A stretch of DNA of 64,000 nucleotides from Cyathus striatus (lineage: Eukaryota; Basidiomycota; Agaricomycetes; Agaricales; Nidulariaceae), in contig JAOVFP010000011.1 in NCBI GenBank assembly GCA_025738555.1, positions 1,674,001 to 1,738,000 on the forward strand. The letters are read 5' to 3'. Below are positions 24,600 through 35,763 of this stretch, in pieces (position 1 is the stretch's first letter; every line of letters begins with the position of its first letter). Made by a program: the position numbers and the translations under genes. The notes under the pieces were generated by a model that did not search any database, was not told the origin of the DNA, and saw only the letters and a program-made list of their open reading frames with translations.

Positions 24600-24845
24600 G
24601 TTGTCCTGCCATACCCACCCTCCATGCTTGTTGTTTCTCACCTTTCTCACTCTCCATGCACATTATTACCCCCTGTTCCCACCCTCCATGCATGTCATTC
24701 CTTGCTATTCCCACTCTCCATGTGTGTTGTTCCTCCCTGTTCCTGCCCTCCATGCATATTGCTTCTTGCTATTCCCACTCTTCATATGTGTCATTCCCCT
24801 CTGTTCCCACCCTCCATGTATATCATTTCCTTCCATTCTTGAAGT
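24600..24845. repeat. ~34-bp pyrimidine-rich tandem repeat
   Basis: Units of CCCACCCTCCATGCATGT plus a CATTCCTTGCTATT portion, about seven copies. Confidence 0.7.
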
Positions 24846-24904
24846 TATTGCAGTTGTCATACTTGTCCCACAGTATCAGTGCTTATGTTACAGTCATCCC
24901 ATCA

Positions 24905-25990
24905 TGTCACACTTAACACACGGTGTCACACTTAACACACAGTGTCACGCTTGACACATGGTGTCACACTTAACACACGGTGTCACACTTAACACACAGT
25001 GTCACGCTTGACACACAGTGTCACACTTAACACACAGTGTCATGCTTGACACACGGTGTCACACTTAACACACAGTGTCACGCTTGACACACGGTGTCAC
25101 ACTTAACACACAGTGTCACGCTTGACACACGGTGTCACACTTAACACACAGTGTCACGCTTGACACACGGTGTCACACTTAACACACAGTGTCACGCTTG
25201 ACACATGGTGTCACACTTAACACACAGTGTCACGCTTGACACACGGTGTCACACTTAACACACAGTGTCACGCTTGACACACAGTGTCACACTTAACACA
25301 CAGTGTCACGCTTGACACACGGTGTCACACTTAACACACAGTGTCACGCTTGACACACGGTGTCACACTTAACACACAGTGTCACGCTTGACACACGGTG
25401 TCACACTTAACACACAGTGTCACGCTTGACACATGGTGTCACACTTAACACACAGTGTCACGCTTGACACATGGTGTCACACTTAACACACAGTGTCACG
25501 CTTGACACACGGTGTCACACTTAACACACAGTGTCACGCTTGACACACGGTGTCACACTTAACACACAGTGTCATGCTTGACACACGGTGTCACACTTAA
25601 CACACAGTGTCACGCTTGACACACGGTGTCACACTTAACACACAGTGTCACGCTTGACACACGGTGTCACACTTAACACACAGTGTCACGCTTGACACAC
25701 GGTGTCACACTTAACACACAGTGTCACGCTTGACACACGGTGTCACACTTAACACACAGTGTCACGCTTGACACACGGTGTCACACTTAACACACAGTGT
25801 CACGCTTGACACACAGTGTCACACTTAACACACGGTGTCACACTTGACACACGGTGTCACACTTAACATATGGTGTCACACTTAATACATGGTGTCACAC
25901 TTAATACATGGTGTCACACTTAATACATGGTGTCACACTTAATACATGGTGTCACACTTAATACATGGTGTCACACTTGACACACACTTG
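24905..25990. repeat. 38-bp higher-order array (two 19-mers)
   Basis: The 19-mers GTGTCACACTTAACACACA and GTGTCACGCTTGACACACG alternate with little variation for over 900 bp, then grade into TTAATACATGGTGTCACAC monomers. Confidence 0.9.
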
Positions 25991-26400
25991 TCACACTTGA
26001 CCCATGGTGTCACACTTGATGCATACTTGTCACACTTAACACACTCAACATATGGTGTCACACTTGTCACACACCTGTCACACTTGACCCATGGTGTCAC
26101 ACTCAATACATAGTGTCAATACAGTGTTACACTCAATGCACACTTGTCACACTTAACACATACTTGTCACACTCAGTACACATTTGTCACATGTAATGCA
26201 GTGTCACACATGTCCTGTCATGTCACAGTCATCCCACCATATTGCAGTTGTCACAGTTGTCACACTTATTGTAGCTATCACATTTGTCCCCTGTCACAGT
26301 GTGTGACAACTGTGACATGGTGAGACAAGTGTAACAATGTGATGACTGTGGGAAAAGTGTCATAACTACAAGTGTGACATTGTGACAATCCTTTGTGTCA
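25991..26400. repeat. Degenerate TGTCAC tract
   Basis: Irregular TGTCACA words that switch to GTGACA orientation near 26310. Confidence 0.6.
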
Positions 26401-27091
26401 TTATGCTAAAACATTCATTTTTGTTGTGGTAGTGGTGAGTAAGTGTATTATAAGTAACTACAATGTGTAGTGTACAAGTGTAACTAGTTCATGTGTATTC
26501 CTTGTGAACTTCACTTGGCAATTCCATGTGGAATTTTGATATTTCACCCCTACATGTGCACTGCATGTGTACTTCATGTGTACAAAATTCGCAAATTTGA
26601 ATAGAAATTTGCTGATTTGAATACATTTGAGGTGGAGTGTAGTACATATGAAGTACATGTGAAGTACACATGAACAGGTGGAATTCACATGTATTCCATG
26701 TGTAACAGGGGGCGAGCGTAAAGTCCTCGATAGTGGCAACTGCTGTGGGTCTAGTGCTCATACCTTTTCCTATGACACAGTAACATAGCTTCAATATCCT
26801 ATTATTAGAATATATGCACACTTAGCTCAATCTCCAGCCTTACTGGTACCTATTTCCCACCAATGTCAAGAATAAGCTCTTGACCTCAATGTTTCTATTC
26901 TTAGGCACTTTCCTACTTAGGCTAGACATGTCCCTTATTAGCATGAATAGTTCCCATGCTAGCTAACAGTTTGGGACCTCTACCTTAGCTACTATATACA
27001 ACCCATATATATAATACCATTTGTAAGTAGTGCTTAGAATATAGAAATAAATGTTTTATAGTAGGTAGAAGTACGCTAGGCATATTAGTAC

Positions 27092-27500
27092 ATTTATCAT
27101 GATATATATTAGATGATGCAAAAATAATCAAAGGAAATGATAAAGAAGTGAGCTAGAAAATATGAAAATACTTACTTGCCGTTGAGCATAATGACAAAGA
27201 ATGCTGTGGTGATGAGGAAGGGCACTTGATGGAGTGATGGATGAGATCAACACTGTGAACACATATAAACAAAGGCAGAGCAGAGGGCATAGGAAAAATT
27301 GAATCTCCAGCAATATTGAAGGCAATGCCAGGCAACATTATAGCAATATCATGGGCAATGCCATAAAGTTTGTACTGGCAACATCACAGCAATATCATGA
27401 CAACACCAAGCAATATCAATTCTCAAATGGCAATGCTCTAAAACATCAAAATAATTTGAGCTCCAAGCATTGACTCCTCAGCAGCTCACTTATGAACCAG
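27092..27500. repeat. R2 repeat, continuation
   Basis: Matches 58180-58590 (for example GATGCAAAAATAATCAAAGG and GTTGAGCATAATGACAA). Rich in GGCAATG and CAACATCA words. Confidence 0.6.
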
Positions 27501-27503
27501 CAT

Positions 27504-28705
27504 CAGTATGTTGCACTCTCCCACAGTTATCACTGGACTCTCACTGAACTCTCACCAGACTATCAAGAGTTTAGAACTCTACCTGAACTCCACTGAACTC
27601 AAGTGCCTAAGCTGTACCTAGACTCTATTGTCACAGTTGTAATATGTTTCCCACAGTCATCACACTTGTCACACATGTGTGAAAGTGTGCCATGTTGGAA
27701 AATGTTGGAAAATGCGTGACATGTGTGACATCCAACATTTTCCAACATGTCACACAGACTCTATTGTCACAGTTGTAATGTGTTTCCCACAGTTATCATA
27801 CTTGTCACACATGTGTGAAAGGTTGGAAAATGTAGGAAAAGTGTAACATGTTGGAAAATGTTAGAAAAAGTGTGGTGCCTAAGCTTTACTTAGACACCAT
27901 TGTCACACATGTATGAAAGTGTGACATGTTGGAAAATGTTGGAAAAAGCGTGACATGTGTGACAAGTGTGGGAAAAAGTGTGACATGTTTGGAAAACATT
28001 GGAAACAAATGTGTGACATGTGTGACAAGCGTGGGAAAAGTGTGACATGTTTGGAAAAATGTGGCAAGTGTGATAGTTATGATATGTGACACTTTTCCAA
28101 ACATGTCACACTTTTTCCCACACATGTCACGCTTTTTCCAACATTTTCCAACATGTCACACTTTCACACATGTGTGACAATAGAGTCTAGGTACAGCTTA
28201 GGCACCACACTTTTTCTAACATTTTCCAACATGTTGGAAAATGTTGAAAAAGTGTGACATGTATGACATATTGGACAATGTTGGAAAAAGTGTGACATGT
28301 TGGGAAAAGTGTAATAAGTGTGATGGCTATAATATGTCACACATATCACACATGTTGCGCTTTTTCCAATATTTTCCAAGATGTCACGCTTTCCAAGATG
28401 TCACACAGGTCATGTGACTGCATAGGTGCAGAGAGATCTTATAAAATGTTGTGTGGGAATTTGTAACAACAGAGTTAAATGTCAGAGACTGTACTGAGAG
28501 TCCAGTGACTTATTCTCACTAGATTCTCACCCAATGAGAATTAGGTGAGATTTTACTGAGATGAAAATCATACATTTTCTCACTGAACTCTCTCTACTCT
28601 CTCATTCTATCACTATATTCTCACTGGACTCCCACTGGAGTATCAGAGAATCTCATGAGAATCTCACTGGATTCTACTGAGAATGTGGGTCAGTGTCATG
28701 TCCTC
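27504..28705. mobile_element. KT-7, KDZ-type-terminus element with 8-bp duplication
   Basis: The left end is CAGTATGTTGCACTCTCCCA. The right end, inward on minus, is GAGGACATGACACTGACCCA. ACCAGCAT is perfectly duplicated (27496-27503 and 28706-28713). The subterminal words are TCTCACTGGACTC/GAGTCCAGTGA. The centre is an imperfect palindrome of GTGACATGTTGGAAAATGTT units. No coding capacity. Confidence 0.8.
27640..28400. repeat. GTGACATGTTGGAAAA repeat tract
   Basis: Tandem and inverted GTGTGACATGTTGGAAAA units on both strands. Frames crossing it are artefacts. Confidence 0.75.
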
Positions 28706-28713
28706 ACCAGCAT

Positions 28714-29852
28714 CCTCACTTAAAGACACAGGGCTTAGATTTATTAATTCAATACTGAGTATGCTAGTAATAAACTATGGTACTAATAAGTTGACACACT
28801 GAGGATCAAACTCAAGACCACTTGAATAGGTCACATAGTAAATTTAGAACAAGTTAATAATAGTTCAGAATATTAATAGCTTCTCAAATGAACTAGATGC
28901 AAAGTACCTGCCAATTGCCATAGGTAGACAAAAGGAATCAATGCAGTATCTAAGCATCAGACTCTACAACTGGAATACTACATGCAATATCCAAGTTTAG
29001 TTCATCAAGATTGAACCAATGACAGTATTTATTGCAGGTATGCTCTGATGAAAATTTATCAAATGCAGAGCCAATATTTCTGCCACCAAATAAATTTGTT
29101 TTGTTCTTGAGAAGTCTGTAGTAAAAAATTGTTAAGGGGGAACATTGAATTCCTGTACATAAATGTACTCATGGTGCAGTCATGATCTGTGGGTCAGATA
29201 ACAGTGTTGAGCTTCCTGCAGTGTTGTCACATCCCATTCTTTTCCACTAGGAACAAGAACCTCAGAGTAGATAGTCTAATAGCAGAGTGACTTATACACA
29301 TTAGTAGGGTGTGTGGAGATAGTGAACAAGTACAGGAGTAGTGGAACATTGGCTTCAACTTGTGTGTTGCACCCCTTGGACTTCCAGTTCTGTATTTAGA
29401 ACAAAGTGAAGTGGCAAAATAGCGGAGTTGGCTCAAGGCCCAAGTGGGAGAAGGGTGTAAATGTAGTTGATTTGAAACTGAAGTCTATCTACATTACAGG
29501 AGTAGTTTATATAGTAAACTACTTTGTTCAAATGCATACAGAATAATGCCCATGGGTATGTGGCATCCTAGGGGTAAGTAAACTCCATGAAATGTAGACC
29601 ATAGTAAAACTAGTAGTATGCCTCTAGATTATAGTCATAGGAGAAATGGCCATGGCCGGAGAATGAGGTAGTAATATTAAAGGGAAGGAACAAGTAAACA
29701 GTTACAAGTAAATATTAGTAAGGAAGAGTTCAATATATAACAAGTATACATAGTCTGGAGGAAATGTACTAAAAGCAGAGTAAACCCAGAGTTGACTCCA
29801 ATGGTACAGGGATTGTCATGGATATGACAAGTGTCAAAATTCCACAAAATTA
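28714..29852. other. Intergenic, downstream of kinase remnant
   Basis: I looked here for the kinase C-terminal glycine-rich and Cys/His motifs on the minus strand and did not find them. A ~90-bp piece (29330-29420, ATTGGCTTCAACTTGTGTGT) resembles 43315-43405. Confidence 0.4.
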
Positions 29853-32639
29853 TCACAATTGTAGGTACATACCTTGAAGATCAGAAATATACATCAATCC
29901 ACCTGTTTTATTGTACTGCACATGCTGAGTAAAAGATAAAAACTTGGCAGTAGAGTAAAGTGGGTCCACTTCTGCAAGTAATGGTTTTGCAGAACTGTTG
30001 TGTATAAATTTGATAAATTCAGCACTTCCTCCATCATCTTCAATCAACTCCTCAACCAGATAGACTCTTCACATTATCATTGTTTTTCCTCCAGATTTGG
30101 TAGCTGTGGAGTCATGAACAATCACTACACCTGCCTTTATGAAGTGTAGCTCTGGAATTTCAAATGGAGGCAACCCTTTTGCCAAAATCACCTGAGAGAT
30201 GTGTGAGTAAGTGTGAGATAGCAGTGATGCAGCCCAGTAAAAAACATTTGCTTCAACTAGAGTCTTTTCAAGCTCTGAGTTGACTGTAAAATGCCCAATT
30301 GAAAAACTAGGCTGAGAATTGCTCCTACTCTTCTTTCTTCCCTTCAATTCTCCTGGGTAGTAGATGTGCTTGACAGCAACAGCTTGATTTAAGATGTCAC
30401 TAAGACCTGATTTTGCTAAAGGATTGATACTGAGCTGTCATTTGTGAGCTGTTTTGCAGGCCCCAATTCCCAGTGCTTCCAGATGATCAATTGATAGAAC
30501 ACCTCATTGTGGATCAGGAAGTACAAGTAACTTTAAAGCAGAGTCAGTGAGTAGCTCTGTTAAGCTGATATCAGGTATCACATAAAACTGTATTTGCTCC
30601 ACAATGTTTTTAGCTTAAGCAAGTCAAATTATAAGTTCATAAAATAGAACAATATTTTTGTTGACTTACTGGATTGCATTTGAAGATTAGCTATCAATCC
30701 ACCTGATTTCAGTGCTTCCTGGATCTTTTCTCTATCAGGTGATACATAAACAGTTGACATTTGAACATGCTTTCTTGCTGGTGTCGATGTAGGAGATAAA
30801 TCTGAGCCCTGTGTATTCTATATAAAATGAGTAATATGAATTGAATAATATCAGATAAAATCTTACTGTACATGCCTTCTTCCTTGTCTCAGATAATTGA
30901 TGAGGTGTGTTAATAGAACCAGTAATATTAATTACCAATTTTATATCCATTTCAGTAAACTGTGCAGGTATATCAAAATTGTTCTGTTGATTCTTATCTT
31001 GGTCAGACATTACCACATTGCATTTTAAAATTGAAACATACCTTAGTCTCCTGAGATAATCATTCATATTTAACATCAGTCAAGATCTGAAGTAATGAAT
31101 GAATATCATACCTCCTTTTCAATAATATAGTCCAAGCATTTATCCCACAACTTTGCTGGAATAACTAGTGCTAATATAAAGGATTTAGAAGGTTTCTTAA
31201 AGACTTTCTTTTTGTCTTTTCCCCTTCCTTCAGCAGAACAGCAAGAATAGAAGTACTGGAGACTTTTGACTGATTGTTCAGTCACATATCATGCAGGGCC
31301 TCTGAGCAGAACAATTTTGTCCTGTTGTCATGCATCATGGGTAGCCACAAACAAAGGTTTGGTAAAACTAAAATTAGAATGGTCTAATTTCCCTTCCAAA
31401 TTTCTCTAGATTATGGCAAATTTTAATTATCACCATGAGATATGAACAAATTTCACTCCAGTTATGCTTAAAACTTGGAAGTGAACAGAACAATGAGTGT
31501 AAATTTTGTGTCATGCTGAAAATTGATGAACAATCAGTCAAAAGTCTCCAGTATGGCTGATCCTGTATTTCAAGTGAAAGATCTGTCCAAGCGGAAAGCT
31601 CACATATTGTAAGCATGTCTTTCAAATGGGAAGTCATGTGTTTCCTTCCAAAGTTTAGGGTACATAGTGTCTTCTACCAGCTGTCTTAGTTCTGGGGGTG
31701 TCAACATTGCAAGAACATTTTGATGCCCTTCTTGAAGATTCTGTATAAGTCTGTTAGAAAAATAATATAGTTTCAAGTAAGATTAAATAACAAACCAAAA
31801 TTAATTTAGATTTTGACTTTTCAGAAACCTCATGTACAACCTGAATCAATATGCTAATTGTTTCAGACTGGTTATTTGACTGATAGCAAAGATGCCAATA
31901 CTTGTCTTGCTCTGCATTGTAGAGAGATTGTGAGCCAGAATATCCAGTAGCCATTAATCACTGTGAAGTCATAGAAGTTCTATTGCTTGAAGACCATGAA
32001 CTTAGTACTTCTATTGTGGGAAATCCATTCAACAGTGGAGTAACCTTCCATGCAAGCAGATCTGAATCTAAATATAATATTAGCTAAGTTATACTGAGAT
32101 GATACACATTTGATCTAACCTTCTCTCTGTGCTCAATTTACAGACACTCTAATAGGATTGGTGTCAACATTATTTGCAGCATCTCACTGACAAGCAACAG
32201 CCAGACCTGAAATTACAATTGTTTAGTGCTCTTCACAATATAGAAATATGTATGAATTATACATACTAAGAATGGAATCCAGAGGTGACTGTTGGTTTGA
32301 ACTGGATAAACTGTGGGCAACATCAGATCCTAATTTATTAAGATGTAAGTATCATAATAGCAAACAAGAAAAATATAAAGTACTTAGTATAGTATCTGGT
32401 TTTCTCACATAGTGCTCAAAACAAGATTTGCACACAAACTTGCCAGTAGAACCACCACTCCCCACAACATAGTGCCTGTTGTCACCTGGAAGGAGGATAG
32501 TTGAGCAGCTACTTCTACCACAAGGAACTGAATCATTTGCACAAGCATCCTCTCTAAATTGAGCAATGGCTTCAGCATTACAAATGTTCATATTGTGGAC
32601 TATGGAGGGGATAGAGTGACTGCTTAGAGTACAATACAC
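29853..32639 (-). pseudogene. Alpha-type (MHCK/EF2K-like) protein kinase, decayed, C-terminus missing
   Basis: Pieces in order on the minus strand: a Cys-rich zinc module (CANDSVPCGRSSC, FVCKSCFEHY, 32352-32639); GYSGSQSLYNAEQDKY (31754-31954); LTPPELRQLVEDTMYPKLW (31640-31720); SFILALVIPAKLWDK (about 31130-31200); KHVQMSTVYVSPDREKIQ (30690-30780); then the kinase domain with AVAVKHIYYP, LVEANVFYWAASLLS, RVYLVEELI, EFIKFIHN, AKFLSFTQHVQYN and SDLQG (29853-30420). Alpha-kinases of this layout are a large mushroom family. TGA codons in frame at 30069, 30438, 30504, 31534, 31570 and 31600 break it; several sit where the family has Arg. The C-terminal GxGNxG/zinc-core part is absent. It is not functional as it stands. 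Confidence 0.7.
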
Positions 32640-33517
32640 TCAATATATATCACAGTATTTATATTCATGGTACTCATGCATTCAGAATATGCTATAATTT
32701 TGGACACAACTTCATGTACATAGCACTACAAGTCACATGTAAAGCTACATCAATGTTAACTATGACATAGACTGCAGTTATCAAAAACATGCTATATAAA
32801 TTACAATTATAGTCTTGAAATGAACTGTGGGGGTTTGGTAAGCAATATCTTGTAGATGCAAGGCAAGAAATATGCAATGTTAGTCATTGTTGAACAATGC
32901 AACACTTGAGAATTCAGAGCTGAATACACAGAAGAATATATCAGATAAGAACATGAGGTTCTGCATGAATATGTACTGATTATCCCTCTGGTAATTAATT
33001 AGATGCACATGTCTCCTTAGCAAGTGTGAAGGTAATACAGAATAAGCTTTCAGGATCTACTATGTACTTATTTAGCTAAACAATATGGTACAACAATGGT
33101 GTTGTGGTGCTTGAGATACCATGTGTAATTTTTGATTATTACACCATGTATAAAATGTAATGATACATGCAAATAAGACATATAATAAGAGGTTAGAGAT
33201 GTTTACAACAGGGTGATAGTAGCTAGATTATGTAATTATAACTACTAACTCCTAAAACAATGTAACGGGGTGGCGAGTTTGGAGGGAATTTCACAGAAGA
33301 TCAGTGTTAATGACGCTTCCGGGCAAAGGGGGGTAGAAGGGGGATGTATAGGAAGATGAAGGAATAACTAAGTAGTGGTTAGATAACATCTCTGGCTATG
33401 TATGAGGCAAACGTGCGATTCTCTATGAGTTTGCAGTTTCTTCTTACTAGACTCAAATCAAATTACTAAACAATGATCTTGTAAAATATGCTTTATTTCA
33501 CTACACTACATCAAGGC
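32640..33517. other. Intergenic, no supported gene
   Basis: AT-rich. A short CG-retaining patch (33265-33420) contains GCTTCCGGGCAAAG, similar to an R1 word, perhaps a distant R1 relative. Confidence 0.35.
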
Positions 33518-33525
33518 ACCTTATA

Positions 33526-34592
33526 GAGCTCTTTACACTTAGCCAGGTGTTCTGTACAGATCTGCGTGGAATCCATGTGGAATCCGTACGGAATTTTCGG
33601 AATCTGTGTGGAATCTGCACAGACTTTTTTCTTTTTGGCAGAGGTTTTTTGGGTCTGTACAGATTCTGCACAGATTCTGCACAGAATCAAAAATTCCATG
33701 CGGATTCCGCAGAATTCCGCATTACAGACCTGAAAAATTCTGTACAGATTCTGTACAGAATCTGTACAGAATCTTATTATACTTATTTCCTTATGGAAAA
33801 TTAGAATAGAAAATAGTGTGATACTAAGCACTAAGTGTGACACTCTGCATTAAGCGTGATACTAAGAGTTAAGTGTGACACTAAGGGTTAAGAGTGACAC
33901 TAAGGGTTAAGAGTGACACTAAGGTTTAAGCATGACACTATACATTGATTGTGACACTAAGTGTTGAGTATGATACTAAGGGTTAAGTGTGACACTATGC
34001 ATTGAGTGTGACACTAAGGGTTAAGCGTGACACTAAGCGTTGAGTGTGACACTAAGTGTTGAGTGTGACACTAAGGGTTAAGCATGATACTAAGTGTTGA
34101 GTGTGACACTCTGCATTAAGCATGACACTATGCATTAAGCATGACACTATACATTAAGTGTGATACTAAGTGTTGAGTGTGACACTATGCATTAAGCATG
34201 AAACTATACATTAAGTGTAATACTAAGTGTTGAGTGTGACACTATACATTAAGCATGACACTATGCATTGAGCATGATACTATATATTGAGTGTATCACA
34301 GATTTTGTGTAGTGTCACACTTGACACCTGTGACAAGGCAGCAATGCATGAATCCACACAGAATCCATGCAGAATATGTATGGAATCCATATAGAATAAT
34401 CACTTCTAATAATAATAATAACCACTATATAAATTCTGTATGGTATCTATACAGGTCTGTATGGGTCTGTACGGATCTGCACGGAATCCGCACGGATCCG
34501 TACGGAATTTTCGGATTCCGTGCGGATTCCATACAGATCTGTGCGGATCCGTACAGATCCGTACAGACCTCTTGGGGGAGTGTAAATTACTG
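33526..34592. mobile_element. KT-4, youngest-looking KDZ-type-terminus element
   Basis: The left end is GAGCTCTTTACACTTAGCC. The right end, inward on minus, is CAGTAATTTACACTCCCCC. ACCTTATA is perfectly duplicated (33518-33525 and 34593-34600). The subterminal palindromic words GGATCCGTACGGA and TCTGTACAGA keep many CGs, unlike the related KT-2. The centre is a 19-bp array. No coding capacity. Confidence 0.9.
33820..34320. repeat. 19-bp minisatellite of KT-4
   Basis: About 25 units like GTGTGACACTAAGTGTTGA. Confidence 0.85.
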
Positions 34593-34600
34593 ACCTTATA

Positions 34601-35760
34601 ATGGAAGCTGTGCAGGGGATAGCTAGCTGTACATGGTAATTCTCATCTACTTTATATACTGCTGGAAATACGGTGGCTGAAGGTACTGTATAGCTACTGG
34701 ATAGTTACATTCAGGGTACTAGGCATGGTAAACAATGTCACTGCAAAGGGAAAGCCATATGCTCATGGAGCGTGCTGGATAGGGGGTCAAGCGTCTGTCA
34801 TAGAGAGTTGTGCAATGGGGGATATGGCACTGCGTGCATTCCTTCAGTCAATACGAGATTGGCTATATGCAGATGTACTAAGAATAGCTCAGGTGTCGAT
34901 CAGGGTTCAGGGTGCATCACTTAATCTAGCTATGTCTCGCTTTGCTGGTTTCTCCAAGAGAAGTTGATCAGTTGACTCAGGACTTTGGGACTCGCTGAGG
35001 CGCCTGGCAAGGTGCTTCATCATCACTTGCTTCTCTTGGATATTGATCACATCTTGTCATGTACCCTTTGTGCATCGCCAGATGCATTTCTGGCTGTTAT
35101 CCATTTAGTTGCTGAGTTTTGCACTGTCTTTATCTCTCCGCTTCCATATGCAGTACTATCTTAGGCTTTATGTTAATAATACCCTTGGTGAGTGTACTTT
35201 TAGTAGTACTATAACTGGCAGCTCGGGTCTCGACTCCAATCCTATGATCTAACCCATGTTTGTTACCATTTGGTGAGTACTCATATACATAATAGAAAAG
35301 CTAAAATTGACTGCTATAGGTAGTGTACACCTGTCAGGCATCTCAATAACATTATGTGTATGCATATGGTATATTGGACCTAACAGGAGTATGTACATAT
35401 AATCATCATGATAGTATTGATTCATGCAGATAGAGCTCATTGCCACAAGAACATATATATATCCTGTAATGCATTGGGCACAAGTCTATCTCTACCAGCT
35501 GTTCATTTTTGATACCATGGCATGAAAAAAAGCAAAAAATCAACACAAGCCCAATTGTAATGTTTTCATATCATTCTACTCAGATTTTTATTTATCTACT
35601 TTCTGTAGCCCCCATTGATGTACTGGAAGATCCATCTTTCTGACAAGGTAATACTCCATTACCTGCAGACATGAAATATGGATGTTACACACTATGGCCT
35701 AGGGTTAGCACTTCTATTTATATCACATATTGTATACATTTTAAGCACATATCTATAATT
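34601..35760. other. Region with one unassigned 80-codon frame
   Basis: A plus-strand frame at 34725-34967 (NVTAKGKPYAHGACWIGG...) has moderate CG content but no recognised motif and no clear start context. Nothing else is supported. Confidence 0.3.
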
Positions 35761-35763
35761 CAG

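Larger units (their letters stand above)
24340..26728. mobile_element. KT-3, non-autonomous KDZ-type-terminus element
   Basis: The ends are CAGTACTTTCCGCACACCC and (inward on minus) GAGGACTTTACGCTCGCCC. GATAGTGG is duplicated (24332-24339 and 26729-26736); the empty site in R1 copy 1 reads GATAGCGG once. The subterminal words are CATGTGGAATCCACATG and GTGTACTTCATGTGTAC. It holds a pyrimidine-rich 34-bp repeat block and a long 19/38-bp array. Short frames at 24521-24954 and 26458-26821 are by-products of these repeats. Confidence 0.85.
22736..27087. mobile_element. R1 element, copy 2 (decayed, split by two insertions)
   Basis: Segments 22736-23243, 24120-24339 and 26729-27087 align in order with 733-1793. 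GTAC flanks both ends (22732-22735 and 27088-27091). Most CG sites of copy 1 are TG or CA here (GCTTCCGGGCGAAG against GCTTCTGGGCAAAG). The sequence outside the flanks is contiguous with the R2 repeat as seen uninterrupted at 58120-58200, so R1 inserted into R2. Confidence 0.8.

Noticed and set aside
24905..25990. CRISPR-like array
   Set aside because: Units are contiguous 19-mers with no unique spacers, and the genome is eukaryotic.
29227..29436. Minus-strand frame as the missing kinase C-terminus
   Set aside because: It has none of the glycine-rich or Cys/His motifs of alpha-kinases, and part of it is a repeat shared with 43315-43405.
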